Positions 1-9,442 of a stretch of DNA of 64,000 nucleotides are shown here, one piece after another (position 1 is the first letter of the stretch; every line of letters starts with the position of its first letter). Under the pieces are notes generated by a model that did not search any database, was not told where the DNA came from, and saw only the letters and a list, made by a program, of their open reading frames with translations. The stretch is from Dictyobacter formicarum (GTDB lineage: Bacteria > Chloroflexota > Ktedonobacteria > Ktedonobacterales > Ktedonobacteraceae): positions 23,741 through 87,740 of the forward strand of contig NZ_BNJJ01000032.1 in the NCBI RefSeq assembly GCF_016587435.1. The letters are read 5' to 3'. The position numbers and the translations under genes are program-made.

Positions 1-870
1 TTTCAACTCGCGGCCCACCACCACTTCCTCAAACTTCTCCAGGTCCAGAATCTTCTCCTGCAGCTCGGACTTAGACTCCTGCAAATCCTGCAAGATCTTC
101 TCATACGCGCGCATATCGCGCAGGATGCCAATAGCACCAATGGTCTTCCCATCTGGATCGCGCAGGGCCGAAGCATTCAAGGTCGTCGGGATCACCTCAT
201 TAGAGGCCGAGCGAGGATTCAAGCGCGCATTGCGGGTTGTACCGCGCTCAATTACTTCCTTAAGGGCCGCCAGGAACTCACGCGTCTCATCGGGGCTAAT
301 AAAGCGCGACAGGGACTGTTCCAGAACCTCATCGGGTCGGAAACCAAGCAGTTCATAGACCGCGTCATTAGCCGACAAAATCTTCCCCTCCAGATCCGAC
401 ACAAAGATCGGATCGGGCGCATTCTTAATCAAACTATCCGCCAGTGCTCGCGCCTTATCCAGCTCACGCATATCGCGCAGTATACCAATGGCGCCAATGG
501 CCTTCCCATCGGTATCGCGCAAGGCCGAAGCATTCAAGGTCGTCGGGATCACCTCATTAGAAGCCGTACGAGGATTCAAGCGCGCATTTCTGGTTGATCC
601 ACGCTCGATTACCTCCTTGAGGGCTGCCAGGAACTCACGCGTCTCATCGGGGCTAATAAAGCGCGACAGGGACTGTTCCAGAACCTCATCATTGCGAAAG
701 CCCAACAGTTCATAGACCGCATCGTTAGCCGACAGAATCTTCCCCTCCAGATCCGAAATAAAAATCGGATCAGGCGCATTCTTAATAATGATATCGGCAT
801 CCAGAGAAGCCAACGACTTGCTACTGGGCTGAGACAAAGTCGGAGTGTTCGGGGTAATATTATCAAGCAT
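1..870 (-). CDS. Tandem PAS-domain sensor protein (3' end outside window)
   Basis: The frame opens at an ATG (870-868) preceded by GGAGG and stays open to the window edge, so at least 290 residues are seen. After about 30 residues come two PAS domains, each with NAPDPIF(I/V)SDLEGKILSAN and a conserved LLGFR segment. The two units are offset by 363 bp (121 codons) and are almost identical in sequence. A charged, probably coiled-coil stretch follows, ending in KFEEVVVGRELK, a linker often seen just before a histidine kinase or similar output domain. The output domain itself lies outside the window. PAS domains sense ligands or redox state; no signal peptide is visible, so a cytosolic sensor is inferred. 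The family assignment is firm; the output type is unknown. Confidence 0.85.
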   Translation of the reverse strand, partial: MLDNITPNTPTLSQPSSKSLASLDADIIIKNAPDPIFISDLEGKILSANDAVYELLGFRNDEVLEQSLSRFISPDETREFLAALKEVIERGSTRNARLNPRTASNEVIPTTLNASALRDTDGKAIGAIGILRDMRELDKARALADSLIKNAPDPIFVSDLEGKILSANDAVYELLGFRPDEVLEQSLSRFISPDETREFLAALKEVIERGTTRNARLNPRSASNEVIPTTLNASALRDPDGKTIGAIGILRDMRAYEKILQDLQESKSELQEKILDLEKFEEVVVGRELK

Positions 871-1262
871 GGAATTCCTCCGCGCTACAACTAAAGTCTT
901 GAAACAAAGCCACGCTCGAACCACAAAGCTCCGCCGCAGCTACCTAAAGTAGAGAAAACAACCATCTATGCCATTCACTCAAATGATATTGGAAAGTATA
1001 ACAGAACTTTTTCCCAAAGCGCAAGAGTGGCATATGCCGCCCATGCAGCCAGGAATGCCTGCCGCCTATTTCCCCAGGAAAGTCACTCATGCACGACACA
1101 AAAACAAGCCCGCAATAATCGCCCACTCATATATAGTAATACTTACCTATACGCATAAAGATCGTCAAAAAACTACCATATAGTACCACACAACACCCAC
1201 CACCACAGCTAAAACTGACCTGGCCCAAAAATGATCAACCACAAAAAAAATCAAAAAAACTA
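871..1262. other. Intergenic region before tRNA-Leu
   Basis: AT-rich spacer between the divergent PAS gene and the tRNA promoter. The short open frames here have no recognisable protein content and no convincing ribosome binding site. The PAS gene promoter presumably lies in it but I cannot point to one. Confidence 0.5.
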
Positions 1263-1291
1263 TTGACTTCCGCATATAGATGCGGTATTAT
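1263..1291 (+). promoter_or_regulatory. Sigma-70-type promoter of tRNA-Leu
   Basis: TTGACT (1263-1268) and TATTAT (1286-1291) are separated by exactly 17 bases and end 18 bases before the tRNA. Both boxes differ from consensus at a single position, so this is a strong housekeeping-type promoter by sequence. Confidence 0.8.
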
Positions 1292-1309
1292 ACATTCCGT
1301 CAACAACAA

Positions 1310-1390
1310 GCCGGTGTGGCGGAACGGTATACGCGCTTGTCTCAAAAACAAGTCCCGCAAGGGTTGAGGGTTCGAATCTCTCCACCGGCA
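1310..1390 (+). tRNA. tRNA-Leu (anticodon CAA)
   Basis: A full cloverleaf can be drawn. The acceptor GCCGGTG pairs with CACCGGC, with A as discriminator. The anticodon stem CTTGT/ACAAG carries loop CTCAAAA, giving anticodon CAA. A class II variable arm has a CCC-GCAA-GGG hairpin, and the T arm is GAGGG-TTCGAAT-CTCTC. The long variable arm and anticodon together give leucine (codon UUG). The CCA end is not encoded. The last five bases are also the start of a repeat that recurs at 11801. Confidence 0.95.
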
Positions 1391-1622
1391 TAACCCCGCT
1401 TCTGGAGTCCATCGAGATCTATCCTGTGCTCAATTTCCCACTCAAATTCTACTGGTTTCCACGAAAATCCCTGGTCGTCTCCCCCTTTTCCTGTCAACTT
1501 TCCTGTCAGGATTCGGAGCTTGAGACGTGCATAAATTAAGGTAAGAACACAGCCCGCTACCAGCTAGCAGACAAAAAAGCAGACCATAACGAGAAGAGTT
1601 TTTTCTCGTTATGGTCTGCTTT
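1386..1622 (+). repeat. tRNA-downstream repeat, copy 1
   Basis: About 237 bp beginning with the last five bases of tRNA-Leu and ending in a long hairpin. It matches 11801-12035 over its whole length with scattered differences (roughly 85-90 percent identical by eye), including an uninterrupted block of more than 40 bases at the tRNA side. It contains no credible coding frame. It may be the processed trailer and terminator of the tRNA transcript, or one arm of an attachment-site duplication. Confidence 0.8.
1576..1622 (+). terminator. Long perfect hairpin after tRNA-Leu
   Basis: A 20-bp perfect stem (left arm 1576-1595, right arm 1603-1622) around a 7-base loop containing a T run. A/T-rich outer pairs let it act in either direction, so it probably terminates both the tRNA transcript and the convergent 1609-aa gene. 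The copy at 11992-12035 changes bases on both arms so that pairing is kept. Confidence 0.75.
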
Positions 1623-1703
1623 GCGCCATATCCATGTTGTTTCTGTCCATAGCCCCACTACAGGAATTTAATTCACCTATTCAGCGGCAAAATTAGTGGG
1701 TGT

Positions 1704-4700
1704 TTACTCATGAAGAAAAGTATCGACTTGCGCGAAGGTTTCAGCCAGGGATATTCCCAAATGAGGGTTTTTTTCAATCAGCCCATGTATAAGTGGGAAA
1801 AGCTTAAATGCATATTCCCGTGTTTCCACAGTCAGCCAGGCTCGCTGTATTAATGCGATGAGGGCATGCAGGTCGTTCATATGTGCGAATGCATTGGCAA
1901 TTACAAGCAAAACATCTACACGAGTAGATGCACGCTCAATCTCCCAGGTTACTGCTTCAGTTTGCCCGGCCAGGGCTGCTGCTTGTTCCCATTGCTGCAC
2001 CTGCACCAACATTTCTACTATTCCACTCAAAACTCTTGCACGAGCAGATGCATCCTTGATCTCCCCAGCTACCACTGCAGCCTGTCCTGCTATCGCGACT
2101 GCTTGTTCCCACTGCTGTGCCTGTACCAATGCTTCCGCTATCCTACTCAAGGCGTATGCACGATCAGATGCACGCTCAATCTCTCCAACTACTACTGTAG
2201 CCTGTCCTGCTATCGCTGCCGCTTGCTCCCATTGCTGGACCTGTGCCAATACCCTTGCTATCCCACACAAGGCGTATACACGATGATATGCACTCTTGAT
2301 CTCTTCAGTTACCGCAACTGCTTGCTCCCACTGCTGGACGAGCGCCCACACTTCTGCTATTTCACGTAAAGCTCCTGCACGAGCAGATGCATCCTCGATT
2401 TCCCTGGCCACCACTATAGTCTGCCCGGCTATTTTCACTGCTTGCTCCCACTGTTGCACCCGCGCCAACATCTTTGCTATTTCACTCAAAGCTCTTACGC
2501 GATCAGATGCATCCTCGATCCATCTGGCTACCGTTGCTGCCTGCTTGACTAGCGCTATCGCCTGGTCGCCTTGCTGCTCAAGGAGCATATCTTCGGCTAT
2601 TTCACGTAACGATCTAGTAAGGTTATATAAATCATCTATCTCCCTATATACATCCGCAGCCTGCTTAGCTAGCATCGTGGCTTGCTCCCACTGCTGCGCC
2701 TGCACGAACGTTTTCGCGACTTCACTCAAAGCTTCTGCTCGATTTGATGTATTCTCGATCTCCCAGGCTACTGCTCTAGTCTGTTCTGCTATCGCTGCCG
2801 CTTGCTCCCACTGCTGCGCCTGCGCTAACACCTTTGCTATTCCACTCAAAGTTTCTACATAGTTGTATGGATCCTTGATCTTTCGAGCTACCTCTGCTGC
2901 CTCCCCGGCTATCGCTGTTGCTTGCTTCCTCTGCTGCGCTTGTACCGATACTTCCGCTATCCTACGCAAAGCTCTTATACGAGCAGATACATCCTCGATC
3001 TCTCTGGCTATCTCTGTCGCCTGCCCGGCCATCTCTGTTGCTTGCTCCCACTGCTGCGCCTGCGCCATCACTTTTGCTATTCCATTCAAGGCTCTTGCAT
3101 GATTAGATGCGTTCCTCATTCTCATGATTGCCGCTTCTGTTTGTTTCATTACTATTGCTGCTTGCTCCCACTGCTGCACCTGCACCATCACTTCTGCCAT
3201 TCCATTCAAGGCTCCTGCGCGAGCATACGGATCCTTGATCTTTCGAGCTATCTCTGCTGCCTGCCCAGCTATCGCTGTTGCTTGCTCCCACTGTTGCGCC
3301 TGCACCATCACTTTTGCTATTTCACTTAAAGCTCCTACACGATCAGATGCATCATCGATCTCCCTGGCCACCGCTATGGTCTGCCCGGCTATTTTCGCTG
3401 CTTGCTCCCACTGCTGCGCCTGCACCAACGCTTCTGCTATCCCACACAAAGCGTATACACAGTCATATGGGTCCTCGATCTCCCTGGCTACCCCTACAGC
3501 CTGTCTAGCTACCACTACTGCTTGTTCCCACTGCTGGACCAGCACCAATACTTCTGCTATTTCACGCAAGGTATGTGAGCGATCAGACACACTCTTGATC
3601 TCTCTGGCTTCTGCTATAACCTGTCCGGCGATCGTTGCTGCTTGCTCCCACTGTTGCGCCCGCGCCAACACCTTGGCTATTCCACGTAAAACTCTGGCAC
3701 GAGCAGATACATCATCGATCCGCCTGGCTAGCGCTACTGCCTGCCTGGCTAGCGCTACCGCCTGGTCGCGTTGTTGCATCTGCACCAATGCTTCCGCAAT
3801 CCAACACAAGACGATTGTACGATCATATGCCCCTTTGAACTCTCTGACGACTACGACCATCTGTTTCCACCGCTGGGCCTGCGCCAACACCTTTGCCATG
3901 CCAATCATAGCTTTTGCATGATAATAGGCATCGTCAATCTCCCTGGCTACCACTATGGCCTGTCCAGCTATTTCTGCCGCTTGCTCCCACTGCTGGGCCT
4001 GCGCCAGCGCTTCGGCTATTGCACACAAAGCACTTGCACGAGCAGATGTATGCTCCATATGTTGAGCAATACTTATCGCCCACAGAAACATTTGCATGCC
4101 TTCGGCTTGCTTTGAATCTTCCACATAATGAAGCCCAAGCAAATTTACTATGGTAATACGCTTCTGATGATCCGTGATGAGCTCTATTAAGCCAATCACC
4201 TCCTTTTCACGGTGCAAATGCAGCATTGCACGAAAAAGACTTTCTGGATAATGATCGACTCGGATTCTCAAGCTCCCTCGCAATAATGTATACTTCCATA
4301 GAAACGGAAAGGCTGTAATATCATTATCAATCTCTTTCCCATAATTGATAGCAGCCCACTGTCCTAAAATAAGATCTTGCATATACAACCGATTGGTCTG
4401 ATCATACCTGCCTTTTTCTTTGCCATAGATCCCATCATCAAGCACCTGAAAGAGCTTTTCATATTGACGGGCTGCATAGAGATGTTCGATATAATGATAT
4501 CTGGCATACGCACGCCGCCCTTGCTCCCGTGTATTCTGAGTATCTTCCCATATATGCGTAAGTGATCCGTGCTCACACCACGTCACAAACGTATCATGCC
4601 ACTGCTCTACATCATCAGCAGTAAACACAAAATCTTTTTCAGGTCGCCGCTCATCCTGGCACAGATATTCCTGTAATTTCAAATGAAACAGGCTATAACA

Positions 4701-6533
4701 ATGTTGCTCGCTTTCACGTAAAAGACCACCTAAGCGCATGATACCATCGCGCACACGATCCCCATCCAGGTCCAGTATGTGCTGAAGGTGCCACACTGCT
4801 AGCGGCTCTCGAGATGCGAACAAGACACCTAGCATAGGCTTAATCACTTCACGCCACTCTAGCGGTTGCTGTTTGAAGCGGGTGATAGCGAGGGTAAAAA
4901 CATTATCTGGATTGTTCGCAATGTTCACCATAAGCTCTTGAGGGGAAAGGCCTGGATTCCCATGCAGTTCTTTGGCCACCAGATCCAGATACAAGGCGTT
5001 CTCATCCATCGCCTGATAGAACCGATCTACCATGTGACGCTCAAGGATAACGCTGCGGTGCTGCAGAATCAGGTCAAAGTCCTCGCGCTGCAAATTGGGA
5101 AGTTGATACTGCTCGTGGGGCTTCAATAAGACCAGGGGACGTAAGGCGTCATCGGGTCGCGTAGCCAGGACAAAAACAATGCCCGCTGGGGGATTGGTGG
5201 GCAAGAAGGAGAGATCGCGCACGCCATTCATATCCTCCTCGATCTGATCCAGGCCATCTATGAAGATGATTTCCTGTCCCCCTTTGGCCGCCACTTCGCG
5301 CAACACATTGGGGAAATAATCGCGTAGCATCGCCCGATTTTCCGCCGAGACATAGATGTCCGAGAGTTGATATTTCAGGACCAGACGAGCCATGAGATTA
5401 CGCAGCAATCCTACCTGATGATCCGGACCAGGATTGAAGGGGATAAAATGAAAGGGCACCTGTTCTCGGCCATAGCCATCGACCAGTTTGGCCATGATGC
5501 TGCTCTTCCCCTGTCCCGCCTGGCTCGTGATGATAACATAGCCGCCCGTTGGCATCTTGTCAGCGATACGCTGTTGCAGTTCGGCGACTTCCTGTTCGCG
5601 ACCCACAAAGCTCTCCAGACGATCGCGGAGAAAGTCGCTATGATCAGCCAGCATAGCCCGGACATAGGCTTCTTTTTCAAGGGTCGGTGACGTCCGAGGC
5701 AGGGCTGATGTCTGCTCCGATAAGGGCCTGACAAACTCGGGATAGCAAACGATCTCAAAGACGTCATGCTGGATACCACTGAGTACGGGACGCTGCGCCT
5801 CGGGCAACTGCTGGGAGAGATACTCAAACAGAGTATTAACGATCAGCCAGCCATCACGCCGCAGCGCTTGCGGTGCCTTTCCTTGCAGGGCCTGCAACAG
5901 ATAATAGGTGAAGCGGCCATGGCCATGTTTTACGGTTTCGACCGCAACCTGTTCAGGCAGGCAACTGAGCAAGGCGACGCGTCCGGTGCTCTTGCTATCC
6001 AGCATCTTCTGCATGTGCTGCTGGACAGCCTGTTCACCACCTGAGCGGAAGCCTGCGAACTCGCCGCTATAGCAGCTATCAAAGAGGAAGAGGCGCTTGC
6101 GCGATCCCTGGCCCTCGAAATACTCGCGTCGCAGTCGCTCCATCCCCAACGCATCACGCGTGCGCAGTGAGCGTCGCTGCTCTAATTGCTGAGGGTCAAA
6201 ATCATAGCTAGCCAGGAAGACATCACGGGTGTCATCTTTCTCAAAATAGAGGGGAACGCCATGGCCTGCGAAGTAGAAGACCACCAGGTCGTTCTCCTCA
6301 GCCCGATCAGTCATCTCGTTGAGCGCCTCGTTAATCGCCGCCAATGTCGCTTGTTCGCCCAGTAAGAGCACCCGATTATCCTGCTCAAAGCCCAGCGTGC
6401 CGAACGCTTCATCCATAGCCTGGGCATCGTGTTCGGCAAAACGCAACGAGTGGAGTTCGGAGGATGGTGCATAGGTGTTGATCCCGACACAAATAGCATA
6501 GCGTTTGTAGGTCAGCGTTGACGGCTCAGGCAT
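1704..6533 (-). CDS. Caspase-like protease - NTPase - TPR-like repeat protein (NLR-like)
   Basis: A 1609-residue cytosolic multidomain protein. Residues about 10-265 are a caspase-family (peptidase C14) domain with the catalytic pair visible: His91 in FYFAGHG and Cys154 in LFDSCYSGEF. A STAND/NACHT-like NTPase follows, with P-loop SQAGQGKS (about 337-344) and Walker B EIIFIDGLDQ (about 421-430). From about residue 830 there are about 18 TPR-like repeats of about 40 residues with core AQQWEQA. This protease-switch-sensor order matches bacterial NLR-like proteins, in which ligand sensing by the repeats drives NTPase oligomerisation and protease activation; an immune role is inferred. It starts at an ATG after an AG-rich stretch, is divergent from the GNAT gene, and stands alone on its strand. 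The high similarity among repeats suggests recent expansion. Confidence 0.88.
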   Translation of the reverse strand: MPEPSTLTYKRYAICVGINTYAPSSELHSLRFAEHDAQAMDEAFGTLGFEQDNRVLLLGEQATLAAINEALNEMTDRAEENDLVVFYFAGHGVPLYFEKDDTRDVFLASYDFDPQQLEQRRSLRTRDALGMERLRREYFEGQGSRKRLFLFDSCYSGEFAGFRSGGEQAVQQHMQKMLDSKSTGRVALLSCLPEQVAVETVKHGHGRFTYYLLQALQGKAPQALRRDGWLIVNTLFEYLSQQLPEAQRPVLSGIQHDVFEIVCYPEFVRPLSEQTSALPRTSPTLEKEAYVRAMLADHSDFLRDRLESFVGREQEVAELQQRIADKMPTGGYVIITSQAGQGKSSIMAKLVDGYGREQVPFHFIPFNPGPDHQVGLLRNLMARLVLKYQLSDIYVSAENRAMLRDYFPNVLREVAAKGGQEIIFIDGLDQIEEDMNGVRDLSFLPTNPPAGIVFVLATRPDDALRPLVLLKPHEQYQLPNLQREDFDLILQHRSVILERHMVDRFYQAMDENALYLDLVAKELHGNPGLSPQELMVNIANNPDNVFTLAITRFKQQPLEWREVIKPMLGVLFASREPLAVWHLQHILDLDGDRVRDGIMRLGGLLRESEQHCYSLFHLKLQEYLCQDERRPEKDFVFTADDVEQWHDTFVTWCEHGSLTHIWEDTQNTREQGRRAYARYHYIEHLYAARQYEKLFQVLDDGIYGKEKGRYDQTNRLYMQDLILGQWAAINYGKEIDNDITAFPFLWKYTLLRGSLRIRVDHYPESLFRAMLHLHREKEVIGLIELITDHQKRITIVNLLGLHYVEDSKQAEGMQMFLWAISIAQHMEHTSARASALCAIAEALAQAQQWEQAAEIAGQAIVVAREIDDAYYHAKAMIGMAKVLAQAQRWKQMVVVVREFKGAYDRTIVLCWIAEALVQMQQRDQAVALARQAVALARRIDDVSARARVLRGIAKVLARAQQWEQAATIAGQVIAEAREIKSVSDRSHTLREIAEVLVLVQQWEQAVVVARQAVGVAREIEDPYDCVYALCGIAEALVQAQQWEQAAKIAGQTIAVAREIDDASDRVGALSEIAKVMVQAQQWEQATAIAGQAAEIARKIKDPYARAGALNGMAEVMVQVQQWEQAAIVMKQTEAAIMRMRNASNHARALNGIAKVMAQAQQWEQATEMAGQATEIAREIEDVSARIRALRRIAEVSVQAQQRKQATAIAGEAAEVARKIKDPYNYVETLSGIAKVLAQAQQWEQAAAIAEQTRAVAWEIENTSNRAEALSEVAKTFVQAQQWEQATMLAKQAADVYREIDDLYNLTRSLREIAEDMLLEQQGDQAIALVKQAATVARWIEDASDRVRALSEIAKMLARVQQWEQAVKIAGQTIVVAREIEDASARAGALREIAEVWALVQQWEQAVAVTEEIKSAYHRVYALCGIARVLAQVQQWEQAAAIAGQATVVVGEIERASDRAYALSRIAEALVQAQQWEQAVAIAGQAAVVAGEIKDASARARVLSGIVEMLVQVQQWEQAAALAGQTEAVTWEIERASTRVDVLLVIANAFAHMNDLHALIALIQRAWLTVETREYAFKLFPLIHGLIEKNPHLGISLAETFAQVDTFLHE
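1855..4060 (-). repeat. Coding tandem repeat array (about 18 x 120 bp)
   Basis: The 3' part of the caspase-NTPase gene is a tandem array with a 120-bp period (one or two units nearer 102-105 bp). It is easily seen as the plus-strand string GCTTGCTCCCACTGCTG recurring once per unit. Units differ mainly in the middle, where the predicted helices carry variable residues. Such arrays expand and contract by recombination, so length is likely to vary between strains. Confidence 0.85.
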
Positions 6534-6773
6534 AGTCTTCTCTTCTACTCTCTGTTACAGATACTACGGATTAATACATAAAAATGCATATATGCATTAT
6601 ATATCACAAATGGGTAAAGCTCCTCAAAGTTGACGTATATAGCAATGGCGTAGCAGTCTTTCGCAGCATATGAATGAGCAGGATTTGCAGCACCCTTATT
6701 ACGTTCTATACAATTAACGCATGCGCATTTTTACTCGTCCTAAATAGGGTTGTCATCTGGAAGGTGGTAAACC

Positions 6774-7265
6774 ATGAAGAGATCTACTATTCGGTCAGCA
6801 ACGGAAAAGGACATTGATGAACTGGTTTCTCTGTACATCGATTTTCATGAGTTCCATGTACGAGGAGTCCCCGATCGATTACATAAGCCCGATGCCTATG
6901 ACGAGACAACGCTACGAAATACCTTGCGTGAGTTGATACAGCGCCAGGATGCTCAAATTTTTGTTGTTGAGGGAGATGCAGGGAAACTGATAGGGCTCGC
7001 CGAAGTGTATGTGCGCCAGGATGAACCACATCCACTCTCGATCGCTCACCGCTATGGGTATCTGCAAAGTCTTTTGATTGCTGAACCATTCAGAAAAGGC
7101 GGACTGGGAAAACAACTCGTTGCAGCAGCGCATCAGTGGGCCAAAGAACAGCAGGCAACAGAGATGCGAGTCGAGACCTGGGAGTTCGCCGAGGGGCCGC
7201 TCTATTTCTATGAGACACTCGGCTACCGCACCTTGAAACGCGATCTCGTCATCAACTTCGATTGA
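6774..7265 (+). CDS. GNAT-family N-acetyltransferase
   Basis: 163 residues, a normal length for a single-domain GNAT. The start is an ATG preceded by GGAAGGTGG. The acetyl-CoA binding region is visible as QSLLIAEPFRKGGLGKQLV (R/Q-x-x-G-x-G/A-like), and a C-terminal LYFYETLGYRTL segment matches the terminal beta strands of the fold. It would transfer acetyl from acetyl-CoA to an amine; the substrate cannot be read from the sequence. It diverges from the caspase-like gene across about 240 bp and has no partner on its own strand. Confidence 0.88.
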   Translation: MKRSTIRSATEKDIDELVSLYIDFHEFHVRGVPDRLHKPDAYDETTLRNTLRELIQRQDAQIFVVEGDAGKLIGLAEVYVRQDEPHPLSIAHRYGYLQSLLIAEPFRKGGLGKQLVAAAHQWAKEQQATEMRVETWEFAEGPLYFYETLGYRTLKRDLVINFD

Positions 7266-7342
7266 GAAACGACTTTATAGAGCCCATGGACATAGGTCAG
7301 GACAAAAACAAAGAGAGTATAATAGCACATTCTTTTTCGCAT

Positions 7343-7447
7343 ATGAGCCTGTTTTTGGCGACATCGCCGTCGAAGAACAAGCCCACAGCAGAAGAGACAG
7401 CCTTCCTCATTACTCTCAAAATAGGGGAAAGAAAGAGAAATGACTGA
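7343..7447 (+). pseudogene. N-terminal fragment related to the gene at 24025
   Basis: A 34-codon frame starting MSLFLATSPSKNKPT. Its first 25 or so codons match the N-terminus of the 210-aa protein at 24025 (FFLATSPSKNKLT) at both protein and DNA level (7350-7390 against 24040-24080). After that the similarity stops and the frame ends as the next gene begins. It is best read as a relic of a truncated paralogue, or as a short recombined leader. Its function is unknown. Confidence 0.5.
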
Positions 7448-8173
7448 AGAAGACATCGAACAAGAAGTGACCTTTTTTCGGCAGGCCATCCTGGAAGCTA
7501 TTGCACGTATCGATCCGCGGTTTTCCTGGAGCCCTGAGGTTCCAGAGTGGTATCGACGCATTGAGAGGTTGGCCCAAGAAGATCGCAGGCATTTTCGAAT
7601 GTTGAGTGCCAAGCTACTTCAAGATGAGAATCACGAGGTCTGTGTAGGTGCGATACTATTACTTTCATCGCTTGGTATAAAAGACAACGTACTCTCGTTG
7701 GATTTAGTGGGGATCGCCATGAAGCAGAAAGCGCTGAGAAAAGAAGCGATTGAAGCACTATGGGGTATATACACCTACGCCGTTCTTCCTCAACTCTTTC
7801 TGTTCGCTTAGAAAGATTACTCAGATGCGTTATACATGGTAGCTCGACTGATCCGAACTCCTGAAGAGATTGATAGAGGGATTACCATCGCTCGGAACCA
7901 CATTGCTGCGAAAGAATACTACTTACGTGAAGCAGCTCTTTTTTGCTTCAAAGGTATTCCTCAATCCAATTTGAGGCAGAACGAATATTAGCTGTGGTCC
8001 AAATATATTTAGATGAGCTGTTTATCGATGCACTCAAGGAGGCCCCTCCAGAGGTTGTGCTAGAACCGTTGAAAGCATTAAGATCCACAATCGACGAAAA
8101 ATATGCAGAATATAGGGACTTATCGTTTACTATTGATAAGCTTGAGCAAAAAATGCGTAAAGAAGATGAGTAA
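7440..8173 (+). pseudogene. Helical-repeat (HEAT-like) protein, disrupted
   Basis: The intact first part (123 residues, 7440-7811) is alpha-helical with HEAT-like segments such as FRMLSAKLLQDENHEVCVGA. An in-frame TAG (7809-7811) interrupts it, and the same frame continues with sensible protein (KDYSDALYMVARLIR) to about 7945. The coding signal then moves frame and continues to 8173 (ERILAVVQIYLDELFI). One extra T in the T6 run at 7939-7944 would join the two frames. So there are two lesions, one nonsense and one homopolymer frameshift. The joined product would be about 244 residues. No catalytic motif is visible; such proteins are usually scaffolds. Confidence 0.65.
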
Positions 8174-8663
8174 AATGTGCCATTGATACCTTTGAGGTAT
8201 ATAACATTTAACTTTGATGATGCCAAGATTTCACTCAGCGTCTCCAGGAGATCCTCAAAGGGCCTTTTGATATTGTGGGGTCATTGCAGCGAGCATATAC
8301 ATTTCAACAGCTTGCGCAAGAGACCTTCCTTAAGGTCAACGGTTGATCGACGAGAGCGAGGAAGGACACTCTGTGGATGATGAATATCTGGAGCCAAGCA
8401 CTGGCGCATTATCATTGAGTTTTTGAACAGGAACAAGATGTAGTCCCTTCGCCCAACCCAACTAAACGGTATAGCCAGAACGCCATCATGTTCGCCTGCA
8501 GACCAATTCAGGTAATGAATACGTGGAAATATCGGGTCAATTTTCCTTCCAATACTATCTGCAACAGCTTTACCGTTTTTGATTGGCTACGTGAGAATAG
8601 CTTGTTGATGATACTTGCAATTTGCAAGTAAATTACTGCGACATTCCTTTTAAGGAGAAAAAC
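8174..8663 (+). other. Intergenic region with a short coding relic
   Basis: About 490 bp without an intact gene. A 40-codon open stretch at 8224-8346 (LQEILKGPFDIVGSLQRAY) reads like real protein but has no start and ends at TGA, so it looks like the remains of a gene I cannot identify. The 3' end holds the palindrome at 8613-8629 and the promoter region of the reductase gene. Confidence 0.4.
8613..8629. promoter_or_regulatory. 17-bp palindrome, likely HxlR-type operator
   Basis: ACTTGCAATTTGCAAGT is a perfect palindrome 35 bases upstream of the reductase start. A close relative (GTTTGCAAAATGCAAAC) sits at the same kind of position before the SDR gene at 15310, and both are followed by a shared TGCGACA. 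The HxlR-family gene at 16338 is the obvious candidate regulator. Confidence 0.6.
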
Positions 8664-9203
8664 GTGAGAAAAATAGTTGCTTCGATGCTCATGGCTATGG
8701 ATGGTGTTGTTGAAAATCCACAGATGTGGACTGTTCAATTTCGGAGTGAAGAATCACAAACATATAAATTCGATGAGCTTTTTGCCAGTGATGCACTCCT
8801 TCTGGGGCGCATCACCTATCAAGACTTTGCAGCCGCCTGGCCTGGTGCTACTGGTGCATATGGAGAAAGAATAAACAGTATGCCCAAGTATGTTCCAACC
8901 ACCACTTTGCAGGAAGCTGAGTGGAATGCCACCCTTATCAAGGACAATGTTGTAGAGGAAGTTACCAGATTGAAACAGGAGTCTGGTCAGGACATATTGA
9001 TCTTTGGTAGCCTTGAGCTCATTCACTCGCTCATGCAAGAGGATCTCATTGATGAATACCGTCTCATGGTCTTCCCCATTGTCGTAGGAAACGGGAAGCG
9101 GCTTTTTCATGGTGAGAGCCAGCAAAAGGAATTCAAACTTGTTCAATCGCAAACATTCGGCTCTGGTGTCGTGGTACTCACATACGAGCCAAATCGAAAA
9201 TAA
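8664..9203 (+). CDS. Dihydrofolate reductase / RibD-C family reductase
   Basis: 180 residues from a GTG at 8664, chosen because AAGGAG lies 6-8 bases upstream; an earlier in-frame start would overlap the operator. The N-terminus RKIVASMLMAMDGVVENP, the LLGRITYQDF segment and the C-terminal GSLELIHSLMQEDLIDEYRL are typical of the RibD C-terminal/DHFR-like family, NADPH-dependent reductases of mostly unknown substrate. Its promoter carries the HxlR-like palindrome, so it is probably induced by a small electrophile or drug-like signal together with the SDR gene 6.6 kb away; that link is inferred. Confidence 0.88.
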   Translation: MRKIVASMLMAMDGVVENPQMWTVQFRSEESQTYKFDELFASDALLLGRITYQDFAAAWPGATGAYGERINSMPKYVPTTTLQEAEWNATLIKDNVVEEVTRLKQESGQDILIFGSLELIHSLMQEDLIDEYRLMVFPIVVGNGKRLFHGESQQKEFKLVQSQTFGSGVVVLTYEPNRK

Positions 9204-9442
9204 AGAAGAAGTGAGGGTCCTACCTCATATTTGTGCATTACCCGTTGACGCGATTTCTCGCAGTATTGATGAGCACCGCGAGCTTACAATGCCCAAGTGT
9301 ATCATCCAGTTCATGTAGGTGATACAATGAGCATCAGAGACAAAAGGAATGGAAGAACAGAAACGCCAGGGGATCATTGAGGCAGCAACAGAGCATATTG
9401 TTGCTCCCATAAAGACGCTACCAGGTAAGGAGAAAAGATCCG

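Noticed and set aside
1858..4156. Many plus-strand open frames and a regular 120-bp period that could suggest a CRISPR-like array or repeat genes
   Set aside because: They are the antisense of the TPR-like coding array. The period is far above CRISPR unit size, there are no unique spacers, and the minus-strand frame explains everything.
6912..7133. Minus-strand frames inside the GNAT gene at 6774
   Set aside because: Shadow frames; the plus strand has the ribosome binding site and the acetyl-CoA motif.
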